Below, one piece after another: positions 1 through 6,968 of a stretch of DNA of 64,000 nucleotides (positions are counted from its first letter, which is position 1; the number at the start of each line of letters is the position of its first letter). Origin of the DNA: Streptomyces sulphureus DSM 40104 (GTDB lineage: Bacteria > Actinomycetota > Actinomycetes > Streptomycetales > Streptomycetaceae); the NCBI RefSeq assembly GCF_000381025.1, contig NZ_KB905822.1:62001-126000 (forward strand). The letters are read 5' to 3'. The position numbers and the translations under genes are program-made. A model generated the notes under the pieces. The model was not told the DNA's origin, made no database searches, and saw only the letters and a list, made by a program, of their open reading frames with translations.

Positions 1-236
1 CCGCTGGCGATGTCGTAGACGCGCTGCTCGGAGACCTCCAGGTGAGGGGCGAGTTCCTTCGCGCTGTGCCGGTCCAGAAGGGTGCGGGTGGTGCGCTGAC
101 GCTCTTGGCGCAGCCAGCGTTGGAGGTCGGGCACGGCCTTGAGCGCCTGGCCGAGAGCGCGGGCCTGCTGCATGGTCGGTTCGCCGTTGGCGAGGTCGGC
201 GAGAGCGGCGAACGGCTCGGGGAGGCTGTGATCCAT
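1..236 (-). CDS. Helix-turn-helix protein, C-terminus cut by window edge
   Basis: Reading leftward from an ATG at 236, an open frame of 78 codons runs off the left edge. The visible part starts MDHSLPEPFAAL and ends in a likely DNA-binding helix pair (SAKELAPHLEVSEQRVYDIASG). It is divergent from the early phage operon, and one copy of the palindrome AGTGGGTACCCACT lies 12-25 bases upstream of its start. By position it could be the early-region repressor or a Cro-like regulator. The family is not recognised, and the size is unknown because the gene is truncated. Confidence 0.6.
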   Translation of the reverse strand, partial: MDHSLPEPFAALADLANGEPTMQQARALGQALKAVPDLQRWLRQERQRTTRTLLDRHSAKELAPHLEVSEQRVYDIAS

Positions 237-247
237 AGCCGCAGCCT

Positions 248-261
248 AGTGGGTACCCACT
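248..261. promoter_or_regulatory. Palindromic operator, copy 1
   Basis: Perfect 14-base palindrome AGTGGGTACCCACT just upstream of the leftward HTH gene. Identical copies lie at 2039, 2062 and 4201. Four exact copies within 4 kb, all at gene starts, indicate a protein-binding site. Binding by the HTH protein or by ParB is inference. Confidence 0.7.
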
Positions 262-346
262 GCGCGAGTGGATCAAGGTCGCGCGATCGGCGTTTTCGCA
301 GGTCAACTCACCGAAATTCCGTGAATACACAGCCCCCAAATGTGTT

Positions 347-383
347 TTCCCAAGGCAACTTGTGGAATGATGTATGTAGATCA
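347..383 (+). promoter_or_regulatory. Conserved CCCAA/TTGGG-type promoter block, copy A
   Basis: Contains TTCCCAAGGCAACTTGTGGA followed by ATGATGTATGTAGATC. The same block recurs at 6839 and 8849 (CCCAAAGC, then TTGGGAA or TGGGAA, then GAATG and GTAG). Each copy precedes a rightward early transcription unit. CCCAA and TTGGG form an inverted repeat, so this is probably an operator overlapping a promoter; no standard -35/-10 pair with 17-base spacing is evident. Confidence 0.5.
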
Positions 384-422
384 ACAAACCACACCACACA
401 GCCCCAAGGAGCCACCGAAGTC

Positions 423-497
423 CTGAGCATCGACGCCACGTGGTGCGAGACGGCCGCCATCGTCGACGCGGTCATGGCGGCCCGCCGCGCACTCTGA
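423..497 (+). CDS. Possible 24-residue leader peptide
   Basis: An open frame with a CTG start at 423 reads LSIDATWCETAAIVDAVMAA and ends at TGA 495-497. AAGGAG at 406-411 is a plausible ribosome binding site, and promoter block A lies just upstream. The composition looks protein-like, but the start codon is rare and the spacing (11) is long. A GC-rich hairpin begins 11 bases after the stop, so a leader-peptide role for the next gene is possible but unproven. Confidence 0.25.
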   Translation: MSIDATWCETAAIVDAVMAARRAL

Positions 498-507
498 CCA
501 CCCCCGA

Positions 508-529
508 GGCGGGGCCAACCGGCCCCGCC
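508..529. repeat. GC-rich hairpin 1 (9 bp stem)
   Basis: GGCGGGGCC, loop AACC, GGCCCCGCC. First of nine perfect or near-perfect hairpins in the early region, most placed between a stop codon and the next ribosome binding site. No T-tract follows. Confidence 0.6.
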
Positions 530-557
530 CACCCACCCCCAGAAGGAGACCCGCCAC

Positions 558-3251
558 ATGGCGGCCATCAGCATCACCCACACCCGGGCGGACGGAACGC
601 TCATCACCGACTCCGTGAAGGGAGACGGTGTCTGGGAGATCGTCCGTAGCCACGGGTTCCGCCCGTTCCGCTCCATCGGGGCGCTCGGCATCCCACGCTC
701 CCGCGACAAGGAAGCGGACACCTGGAGGATCAACCGCGCGAAGCAAGCACTGGAGGCGGCCGGCCACGAGGTGACCGTCGAGATCAAGGAGGAGGTGCGC
801 CGAACCTTCGCGGAGGCCGAGGCCGACCGCGTCGAGCGCGCCGAGGACCGCGCCGAACGGTTCAGCGACCGCGCGGGCCGGGCAGCCGCCTCGGCCGACG
901 CCCGACGTGCCAAGGCGGACCACATCTCGAAGCGGTTCGAGTTCGGCCAGCCGATCCTCGTCGGGCACCACAGCGAGCGCCGCGCCCGCCGGGACCAAGA
1001 GCGTATCCACACGAACATGCGGAAGTCGTTCGAGGAACGCGACCGCGCGGGGTACTTGGCGAACCGGGCCGAGGCGGCCGAGAACTACGAGAAGCACCGC
1101 AACGACCCCATGCGCACCCTCCGGCGCCTGGAGAGGCTTAGGGCCGACCTGCGGGCACACGAGCGTCACAACGGCGACGCGACCGAGGGCCGGCACGCGC
1201 GGGCCATCCAGGATCTCCGGGAGGAGATCACGTACTGGGAGGAGCTGATCGAGAAGGCCAAGGCCGACGGCGTGAAGGTGTGGGGGCCGGACGACTTCGC
1301 CCCCGGCGACTTCGTGCTTGCCCGACGCTCCTGGTACGAGGTGGCCCGGGTCAACCCGAAGACGCTCAGCATCGCGTGGAACTTGCGGCTGGCGCCCATG
1401 GCGGTGATGACGGCCGAGGACGCCACCTTCAACGGGCGGGTCAGCACGCACAGCGCCGACTACACCCAGGTGCAGGCCCGTTGCCCGGGTGAGGCGATGC
1501 GGGCCTTCCTCGCCGACGGGAAGGTGCCCGGCACGAAGTCGGCCCGCGAAGCCAGCGAGGCGACCCCGGCCGACGTCGTCCGCGCAGCCCAGGCGGAAGC
1601 GAAGAAGGCGAGGTCGAAGCCGAAGAAGCGGCGCACCGACCCGAAGATCCCGAAGCGGGTGAGGCTCGAGTGCAGGCTGGGCGCCACCGAGGCGACGGTG
1701 ACGTTCCTGAACGGCAACAGCCAGCCGCACAAGGATCACGAGCCGGTGACGCTCACCGCCCCCGACGGCGAGAAGTACCACCAGGCGACCTGGTCGCGGA
1801 ATCTCCAGAAGCAGTTGGCCGAGTTGCTGGCCGAGCGCGGCTATGGGGTGAGTGGCGAGTGGAAGAGGTGCCGGAGTGCGGGATGGGGTGAGGCCGCCGC
1901 CATCGAGCCTGTCCTGACCACCCCGGCAGTCCCGGCGACACCGAACGGCTCGGCAGAGGAAGACCAGGGCGAGCAGGGGGCGCCCGAGCCGGGCAGCGCT
2001 GTGAACTGCGAAAACTCGTCAAAATTCACCCCCGATCTAGTGGGTACCCACTGTACGGGCAAGTGGGTACCCACTAAAGTTGATCTTGTTAAACCCCCCT
2101 CCCACCCGAGAGGTAAGGCAATGGCTGCCACCACGAAGACCACCACCCGCAAGAGCGCGGCCCCCGCGAAGAAGACGGCGGAGCCCACCAAGGTCAGCAA
2201 GCGGCGCGAGGCCATCGCCGAGAACGCGGCGGCCACCGCCGAGGCCGTGAAGACGGTCCTCAAGCGGGTGCCCGTCGACCGCGTCGACGCCGACCCGAAC
2301 CAGCCCCGCAAGCACTTCGACGAGGCCAAGCTAAACGAGCTGGCCGGCTCCATGGCGCGGATCGGCCAGCAGCAGCCGGTCAGCGTCCGCTACAACGCAG
2401 CCACCCGCCGGTACACGCTCATCATGGGCGAACGCCGGTGGCGCGCAGCGAAGATCGCGGGCCTCACCGAGTTGGACGCCGTCGTGCAGCACGGCATCCA
2501 GGACGGCGACCGCACCATCCGCATGAAGGCCGTCGCCGAGAACGTCGGCCGCGCGGACATGACCCCGATGGAGGAAGCCCAGGGATTCCAGGGCCTCGTC
2601 GACGACGGGTACACCCTCGAAGAGGTCGCCGAAGGCGTCGGCAAGTCCACCGCGTACGTCGGGTGGCGTCTTGATCTCCTCAAGCTCTGCCCGAACGCCC
2701 AGGAGGCCATGAGCAAGGGCCACCTGCCGCCCGCCCTCGCCTGGTACGTGTCCAAGCTGTCCACCGACAACCAGACGCGGTTCCTGGCGAAGTACATGCG
2801 CGGCGGCTTCTCCAGCACCCGCGACGCCGAGGCGTTCGTCAACGCCTGCCGCGCCGAGGAGGAGCGCCGCGCCTCCCAGGGCTCGTTCTTCGTCCTCGCG
2901 GACGAGACCACCACCCCGAAGCCGGGCGGCGAGCAGGACGCCCTCCCGGGCGCGCACGACGTCCCCGACGAGGAGCGCGAAGCCATCGCGGCCGACCGGC
3001 AGAAGCTCGTGAAGAAGGTCGACAAGCTCTCCACGGCCGGCGAGATCCTGTCCGAGATCGTCGCCATGGACGCCGACCAGCTCGCCCTGCTGCTCGCCGG
3101 AACCGGCGGCGGAGTGGGCGGCTACCGGCAGCGCATCGAGCACCTGCGGGACCTGACCACCAAGGCCATCAAGAACCTGCGCGACGCCCAGGCCGTCGCC
3201 GCTGTCCGCGCGGGCGCCATCGAGATCAACCCCGAGGCCACCGCCAACTGA
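558..3251 (+). CDS. DUF3560 protein whose frame stays open into ParB
   Basis: ATG 558 follows AGAAGGAG. Residues 1-150 match the DUF3560 pattern of actinobacterial plasmids and phages: an N-terminal ITHTRADGT strand, PRSRDKEADTWRINRA, an Arg/Glu-rich helix, and GQPILVGHHSERR at 130-142. Function of that family is unknown. The frame has no stop before 3251, so formally it encodes 897 residues with a ParB domain in the C-terminal third. The joining stretch (about residues 490-521) translates two copies of the palindromic operator and has no protein-like character. The DUF3560 protein probably once ended near 2010-2040, and either lost its stop or is now made as a fusion. See the separate ParB entry. 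Confidence 0.7.
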   Translation: MAAISITHTRADGTLITDSVKGDGVWEIVRSHGFRPFRSIGALGIPRSRDKEADTWRINRAKQALEAAGHEVTVEIKEEVRRTFAEAEADRVERAEDRAERFSDRAGRAAASADARRAKADHISKRFEFGQPILVGHHSERRARRDQERIHTNMRKSFEERDRAGYLANRAEAAENYEKHRNDPMRTLRRLERLRADLRAHERHNGDATEGRHARAIQDLREEITYWEELIEKAKADGVKVWGPDDFAPGDFVLARRSWYEVARVNPKTLSIAWNLRLAPMAVMTAEDATFNGRVSTHSADYTQVQARCPGEAMRAFLADGKVPGTKSAREASEATPADVVRAAQAEAKKARSKPKKRRTDPKIPKRVRLECRLGATEATVTFLNGNSQPHKDHEPVTLTAPDGEKYHQATWSRNLQKQLAELLAERGYGVSGEWKRCRSAGWGEAAAIEPVLTTPAVPATPNGSAEEDQGEQGAPEPGSAVNCENSSKFTPDLVGTHCTGKWVPTKVDLVKPPSHPRGKAMAATTKTTTRKSAAPAKKTAEPTKVSKRREAIAENAAATAEAVKTVLKRVPVDRVDADPNQPRKHFDEAKLNELAGSMARIGQQQPVSVRYNAATRRYTLIMGERRWRAAKIAGLTELDAVVQHGIQDGDRTIRMKAVAENVGRADMTPMEEAQGFQGLVDDGYTLEEVAEGVGKSTAYVGWRLDLLKLCPNAQEAMSKGHLPPALAWYVSKLSTDNQTRFLAKYMRGGFSSTRDAEAFVNACRAEEERRASQGSFFVLADETTTPKPGGEQDALPGAHDVPDEEREAIAADRQKLVKKVDKLSTAGEILSEIVAMDADQLALLLAGTGGGVGGYRQRIEHLRDLTTKAIKNLRDAQAVAAVRAGAIEINPEATAN
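2039..2075. promoter_or_regulatory. Pair of palindromic operators before parB
   Basis: AGTGGGTACCCACT at 2039-2052 and again at 2062-2075, 23 bases apart (about two helical turns, so on the same face). They lie 46-82 bases before the internal ParB start inside an open reading frame. The local drop in GC just after them (GTTGATCTTGTTAAA) is consistent with a promoter. They could be autoregulatory operators or a partition site. Confidence 0.7.
2121..3251 (+). CDS. ParB-like partition/nuclease-domain protein
   Basis: The internal ATG 2121 has a usable Shine-Dalgarno (AGAGGTAAGGCA) and yields 376 residues starting MAATTKTTTRKSAAPAKKTA. ParB features: VDADPNQPRKHF at about 55-66, the GERRWRAAK motif at 103-111, ENVGRADMTPMEEA at about 140-153, then a helix-turn-helix (LEEVAEGVGKSTAYVGWRL). 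The C-terminal part is helical and may dimerise. Two operator palindromes sit directly upstream. No ParA ATPase is visible nearby, so this may be a regulator, or part of a plasmid-like prophage maintenance system. Confidence 0.8.
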   Translation: MAATTKTTTRKSAAPAKKTAEPTKVSKRREAIAENAAATAEAVKTVLKRVPVDRVDADPNQPRKHFDEAKLNELAGSMARIGQQQPVSVRYNAATRRYTLIMGERRWRAAKIAGLTELDAVVQHGIQDGDRTIRMKAVAENVGRADMTPMEEAQGFQGLVDDGYTLEEVAEGVGKSTAYVGWRLDLLKLCPNAQEAMSKGHLPPALAWYVSKLSTDNQTRFLAKYMRGGFSSTRDAEAFVNACRAEEERRASQGSFFVLADETTTPKPGGEQDALPGAHDVPDEEREAIAADRQKLVKKVDKLSTAGEILSEIVAMDADQLALLLAGTGGGVGGYRQRIEHLRDLTTKAIKNLRDAQAVAAVRAGAIEINPEATAN

Positions 3252-3257
3252 CCCGGT

Positions 3258-3297
3258 GAGGGACGCGCCCAGTGCTGGCGAGCGCGGCGCGTCCCTC
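3258..3297. repeat. GC-rich hairpin 2 (10 bp stem)
   Basis: GAGGGACGCG pairs perfectly with CGCGTCCCTC across a 20-base loop. It starts 7 bases after the ParB stop and ends 28 bases before the next start codon. Confidence 0.6.
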
Positions 3298-3324
3298 CCC
3301 GTCCCCCTTCACCAGGAGGTATCC

Positions 3325-4152
3325 GTGCAGTTCCCGAACGACGTGCTCCGAGTCCTGACGGACGAGCGCACTGTAATCCACAACGACCGCGTGCAGGTTC
3401 CGTTCGAGATCGACCGAGCGGTCTACGAGCGGATGAACAAGGTGCTCAAGGAGATGGGCGGCCGCTGGGACGGCCGCAAGCACGTGCGCGCCCACCAGTT
3501 CCCATACCGGATCGAGGAGTTCATGCGGCAGTGCCTCGCGGCCGGTGAGTACCCCTCGAAGTACGACCAGGGGTGGTTCCCGACGCCGCCGCGGCTGGTG
3601 ACCCGGCTCCTCGACCTCGCCGGGATCGGCCCCAGGGCGACGGTCCTGGAGCCGTCGGCCGGCTCCGGCGCGATCGTCAGCCAGGCCGCGCAGCGCGGCG
3701 GCGTGGTCGACGCCGTCGAGTATGACGAGCGGCGGGCCGGGCTGCTCCGCGAACAGGGCGACGCCCGCAGCGTGAAGCACGCCGACTTCCTGAGCCTCGA
3801 CCCGCTCGACCTCGACGAGGGGTACGACCGGGTCGTCATGAACCCGCCCTTCGCCAACGGCATCGACCACATCCGGCACGCGATCGGGTTCATGAGCGAC
3901 GACGCGGTGCTCGTCTCCGTGATGACCCAGGGCCTTATGTGGTGGTCGGACCGGAAGACGGTCGAGTTCCGGCAGATGGTCGAGGACGCCGAAGGCGAGA
4001 TCGAGGAGCTGCCCGACGACTCGTTTCGCGAGTGCGGCACGAGCATCCGCACGTGCCTGGTGTACCTGCCTTCCTGGCCGGGCAGTTCGCTGCGCACCCA
4101 CGAGTGGTGGGTGAAGCAGCCGCGCCAGCTCGACCTGTTCGCGGCGGCGTAG
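3325..4152 (+). CDS. N6-adenine-type DNA methylase
   Basis: GTG 3325 is preceded by AGGAGG at ideal distance; an upstream in-frame start at 3256 lies inside hairpin 2 and is rejected. The 275-residue protein has FPTPP at 85-89, SAM-binding motif I LEPSAGSG at 108-115, an acidic EYDERR motif II and catalytic motif IV NPPF at 173-176. This is the N6-adenine (or N4-cytosine) amino-methyltransferase fold. No target recognition domain or cognate endonuclease is adjacent, so it is an orphan phage methylase, probably for protection against host restriction. Confidence 0.85.
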   Translation: MQFPNDVLRVLTDERTVIHNDRVQVPFEIDRAVYERMNKVLKEMGGRWDGRKHVRAHQFPYRIEEFMRQCLAAGEYPSKYDQGWFPTPPRLVTRLLDLAGIGPRATVLEPSAGSGAIVSQAAQRGGVVDAVEYDERRAGLLREQGDARSVKHADFLSLDPLDLDEGYDRVVMNPPFANGIDHIRHAIGFMSDDAVLVSVMTQGLMWWSDRKTVEFRQMVEDAEGEIEELPDDSFRECGTSIRTCLVYLPSWPGSSLRTHEWWVKQPRQLDLFAAA

Positions 4153-4200
4153 CATCACCCGTTTTCCCTCTACAACACACCACGTCCCACTGGTTGATCT

Positions 4201-4214
4201 AGTGGGTACCCACT
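4201..4214. promoter_or_regulatory. Palindromic operator, copy 4
   Basis: AGTGGGTACCCACT, 47 bases upstream of the DUF488-like start and flanked by GATCT and GATCTTGG as at 2034 and 2080. It replaces the hairpin usually found in these gene gaps, which suggests an independent promoter here. Confidence 0.7.
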
Positions 4215-4260
4215 AGAGCCGATCTTGGGATTCCTCCACCAGAACAGAAAGGCGGTCCCA

Positions 4261-4728
4261 GTGACCGAAGCGACCGAGACGAACGAGATGGTCCGCCTGG
4301 CGACCTGCACCTACCAGGAATTCGCCCCGCACATGGGCACTCCCGTCCGTTCCACGGCCGGACACCCGCGGTTCCACCTCTCCTACAAGCTGGCGGGCCA
4401 CGCGCGTCTCGTGACCCCTACGCGGGACCTGCTCAAGATCAACGCGCGTGACGCGTACGAGTGGGGCTACCGCCGACTGCTCAACGAGCGCGGCATCGAC
4501 GCCATCCGCGACGAGCTGGTCGCCATCGCGGGCGCCCACGACCTGGACGCCCCGCTGGTCCTGCTGTGCTTCGACCGGCTGAACAAGCTGCCCCCGGCGG
4601 ACGCCTGGTGCCACCGCTCGATGCTCGCCACCTGGTGGACCGAGCAGACCGGCGACCTCGTGCCCGAGCTGGGCGCCCAGTCCGTCGCCGCACCGACCCC
4701 TCCGCCGACGCTGTTCGACCTCCGCTGA
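4261..4728 (+). CDS. DUF488-like protein
   Basis: GTG 4261 with GAAAGGCGG upstream gives 155 residues; the ATG/GTG frame from 4225 includes non-protein-like residues. The sequence LATCTYQEFAPHMGTPVRST, the Leu/Val-rich LVLLCFDRLNK strand and CHRSML fit the DUF488 family, in which a C...CHR cluster is conserved. Biochemical role is unknown; some members sit in DNA modification or metal-stress loci. It is the first gene after the fourth operator. Confidence 0.6.
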   Translation: MTEATETNEMVRLATCTYQEFAPHMGTPVRSTAGHPRFHLSYKLAGHARLVTPTRDLLKINARDAYEWGYRRLLNERGIDAIRDELVAIAGAHDLDAPLVLLCFDRLNKLPPADAWCHRSMLATWWTEQTGDLVPELGAQSVAAPTPPPTLFDLR

Positions 4729-4746
4729 GCCAACCCAACACCGCCC

Positions 4747-4781
4747 CGGGGCGGACGGGCGCACGACACCCGTCCGCCCCG
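4747..4781. repeat. GC-rich hairpin 3 (13 bp stem)
   Basis: CGGGGCGGACGGG pairs perfectly with CCCGTCCGCCCCG around a 9-base loop, 19 bases after the DUF488-like stop. Confidence 0.65.
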
Positions 4782-4818
4782 ATCCATGCCCGCACGGGCA
4801 CACCCGAAGGGACCAACC

Positions 4819-5211
4819 GTGATCGACACCTTGGTCAGCAACAACGACCGCGACCGCTACCCGGCCGTGGTCGACCCCGCCGAGACCAACGACGAGGGCT
4901 ACGTGAAGCCCTGGTTCGACCTGGAGACCGTCCGCCGCATCGCCGAGAAGACCCAGGCGGACGCCACCGAGGTCGGCCACGGCTCCGTCGACACCGTGCA
5001 CGTCGTCGACGGCGGCGAGGAGAACGGCGAGCCCCGCGTCCTGGTCGTGGTCGTCACCTGGATGGATATCGGCTCCAAGGGCGTCGACCAGGCCACGGAG
5101 ATCGTCGTGCCCGACCGCGAGACCGGCCGGTACGCCATCGGCGGCTTCCCCTGGTGCTGGTACGCGCTCGACGACCACCTGAACCCGCTGATCCTCCGCG
5201 CTGAGAAGTAG
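4819..5211 (+). CDS. Hypothetical protein, paralogue of the next gene's N-terminus
   Basis: GTG 4819 follows GAAGGGA; 130 residues. No known family is recognised. It aligns by eye with residues 1-115 of the product of 5302-6378: both have a YPA...D opening, a GYVKPWF/GWVSPGF segment, a helical Glu/Ala stretch, VDxVxVxDG, and a C-terminal GRYxIGGxxWxWYxxxD motif. The two genes are therefore tandem duplicates. The acidic, small, soluble character suggests a protein partner rather than an enzyme. Confidence 0.6.
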   Translation: MIDTLVSNNDRDRYPAVVDPAETNDEGYVKPWFDLETVRRIAEKTQADATEVGHGSVDTVHVVDGGEENGEPRVLVVVVTWMDIGSKGVDQATEIVVPDRETGRYAIGGFPWCWYALDDHLNPLILRAEK

Positions 5212-5222
5212 CCGACGCCACC

Positions 5223-5261
5223 CCGGAGCGGGCGGCGGGCGGGAATCCCCGCCCGCTCCGG
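5223..5261. repeat. GC-rich hairpin 4 (11 bp stem)
   Basis: CCGGAGCGGGC at 5223-5233 pairs with GCCCGCTCCGG at 5251-5261. It lies between the two paralogous genes. Confidence 0.6.
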
Positions 5262-5301
5262 AGTCCACCGACAACAGACTCACGACCCAAGGAGCACCGC
5301 A

Positions 5302-6378
5302 ATGACCATGATCGACACATGGGTGTGCGTGGATGACGAGCACATCTACCCGGCCAGCCTCGACCGCTCGAACCGCTGGAACGGCTGGGTGTCGCCCGGC
5401 TTCACCCTCGACGCCGTACGCCAGCTCGCCGCCCACACCGAAGAGGCCGCCGAGGAGTACGGCTACGACTGCGTCGACCAGATCAAGGTGCTCGACGGCG
5501 CCCCCGAGCCGGTCGTCCTGCACATCCGCTGGCAGTACCTCAGCGACGAGCCGACCACCGCCGCGAACGTCGTCAAGCCCGACGCCGACGGCCGGTACTG
5601 GATCGGCGGCTGGGAGTGGACCTGGTACGAGGTCGAGGACGGCCCGCTGTTCTACACCAAGAAGGCGGCCTACGAGGCGCGGAAGCAGGTCCTCACCGAG
5701 AGCGCGCGGCGCATGGGCGAGATCATGCGCACCCAGATGCCCGACGCGACGTCGTGCCTGATCGACCTGACCAGCCTCGGGCACATCGTGCGGGTCGAGA
5801 GTCGGGACGGCGACGACTGGCCGACGGGCACCGACGCCGACGCCGAGGACGGGTACGGCCCGTTCGACACCGAGACGCTGGGCGAGGCCGACGAGGTGCT
5901 GCGCAAGGCCCTCGACCACGGCCGCGACCCGATCAACCTGGACGTCAGCGGGTGGCGGCCGGCTCGCGACATCGGCGAGCCCGAGCTGCACCGCGTCGTG
6001 TTCGCCCCGCTCGGCCAAGAGGCGGCCGGCGACGGTCCGCTCGACGAGGCCCGCACCAAGGCGACCGAGGCCCGGCGCAAGCTGCTCACCGAGACCGTGC
6101 CGTACCTCGCCGCGGACTGCCGCGCGGCCTGCCCCGACGTGGCCGGTGTCCTCGTCGACCCGACCGCTGAACAGCCGTTCGTGATGTTCCTCGTCGACGA
6201 CCCCAAGGGGGTCCCGAGCATCCCCGTCCCCAATGCCCTCGCGAAGAAGGTCCACGACCGGCTCACCGAGATGTTCGTCTACCGGCCGACCGGCGCCGAC
6301 TTGACCGCCTGCGGCTGGGCGGAGGCCGCACAGCCCCACATGGACGGCGCGCACGTCATCACCTTCCCGGCCGAGTAG
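5302..6378 (+). CDS. Hypothetical 358-residue protein, two-part paralogue
   Basis: ATG 5302 follows AAGGAG. Residues 1-115 repeat the fold of the preceding gene (ending YWIGGWEWTWYEVED). The rest is a separate acidic domain with a helical stretch around 225-245 and a C-terminal segment ending AQPHMDGAHVITF. No catalytic motif is evident. It shows the usual early-region arrangement, with hairpins on both sides and its own ribosome binding site. Confidence 0.6.
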   Translation: MTMIDTWVCVDDEHIYPASLDRSNRWNGWVSPGFTLDAVRQLAAHTEEAAEEYGYDCVDQIKVLDGAPEPVVLHIRWQYLSDEPTTAANVVKPDADGRYWIGGWEWTWYEVEDGPLFYTKKAAYEARKQVLTESARRMGEIMRTQMPDATSCLIDLTSLGHIVRVESRDGDDWPTGTDADAEDGYGPFDTETLGEADEVLRKALDHGRDPINLDVSGWRPARDIGEPELHRVVFAPLGQEAAGDGPLDEARTKATEARRKLLTETVPYLAADCRAACPDVAGVLVDPTAEQPFVMFLVDDPKGVPSIPVPNALAKKVHDRLTEMFVYRPTGADLTACGWAEAAQPHMDGAHVITFPAE

Positions 6379-6392
6379 CAGCCGGCCTCACC

Positions 6393-6421
6393 GCCGGGGC
6401 GGGCCACGCGCCCGCCCCGGC
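6393..6421. repeat. GC-rich hairpin 5 (12 bp stem)
   Basis: GCCGGGGCGGGC pairs perfectly with GCCCGCCCCGGC around a 5-base loop, 14 bases after the preceding stop. Confidence 0.65.
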
Positions 6422-6462
6422 TCCGACCACTTCACCCCACCCGAGCGAATCGAGGACGTCAC

Positions 6463-6711
6463 ATGACCAATCACGGCTCCCAGCGCCGCGCCTACCTCCT
6501 GCCCGACGCCGCGTGGGTCGAGGTCACCGAGTCGCCCGACGGGACGCTGTTCGCGTCCGGCGCGTACTGGACGACGGCCGGCGAGCGCCGAACCTTCGTC
6601 GGCGACCTCGGCGAGGTCGACGGCGGGAACGGCGTCTTCGACATGAACGAGTGGACGCCGTATCTCGACCGGACCACCGAGGACGTGTGGGAGGCGTTCA
6701 ACAAGCGCTAG
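6463..6711 (+). CDS. Small hypothetical protein
   Basis: ATG 6463, 82 residues, acidic, beginning MTNHGSQRRAYLLPD. A beta-rich middle (WVEVTESPDGTLFASGAYWT) and a helical end (EDVWEAFNKR) suggest a compact domain. No family recognised. After its stop, 6712-6780 reads like a continuation of coding sequence in another frame without a good start, perhaps remnant C-terminal sequence. Confidence 0.55.
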   Translation: MTNHGSQRRAYLLPDAAWVEVTESPDGTLFASGAYWTTAGERRTFVGDLGEVDGGNGVFDMNEWTPYLDRTTEDVWEAFNKR

Positions 6712-6838
6712 GAGGACCGCGACGGCAGCCGCGTGTTCCGCATCGACCTGGCCAAGACGGCAGCCATGCCCCTCGACTGACCGGCCTGACCTGCAATTCT
6801 TGCCCGTTCTTTTACCAACCAAACTTGGGAAACACGGA

Positions 6839-6876
6839 TACCCAAAGCCAGCATGGGAAAGAATGGAAGTAGCACC
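6839..6876 (+). promoter_or_regulatory. Conserved CCCAA/TTGGG-type promoter block, copy B
   Basis: TACCCAAAGCCAGCATGGGA followed by AAGAATGGAAGTAGCACC. An additional CTTGGGAAAC half-site lies just upstream at 6824-6833. It precedes the C5-methyltransferase gene in an unusually AT-rich gap (6790-6880). Confidence 0.5.
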
Positions 6877-6897
6877 ACAAAGCACCACACCGGCCGC

Positions 6898-6926
6898 GCG
6901 AGCGGGGACGGGGAATCCCCGCTCGC
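6898..6926. repeat. GC-rich hairpin 6 (11 bp stem)
   Basis: GCGAGCGGGGA pairs with TCCCCGCTCGC around a 7-base loop; a further GGCCG/CGGCC pairing can extend it outward. It lies between promoter block B and the methyltransferase start. Confidence 0.6.
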
Positions 6927-6968
6927 CCGGCCGCCCACCGACAGTCTGACCTCCCAGGAGAACTCCAG

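Noticed and set aside
381..1781. Long leftward open frame (466 codons) opposite the DUF3560 gene, and many similar frames throughout
   Set aside because: High third-position GC keeps antisense frames open in this genome. Composition is Arg/Gly/Leu/Val-rich without motifs, and the opposite strand has recognisable genes with ribosome binding sites.
4213..6354. 713-codon leftward frame across the paralogous early genes
   Set aside because: Shadow of the rightward genes; no plausible start context, domain or ribosome binding site.
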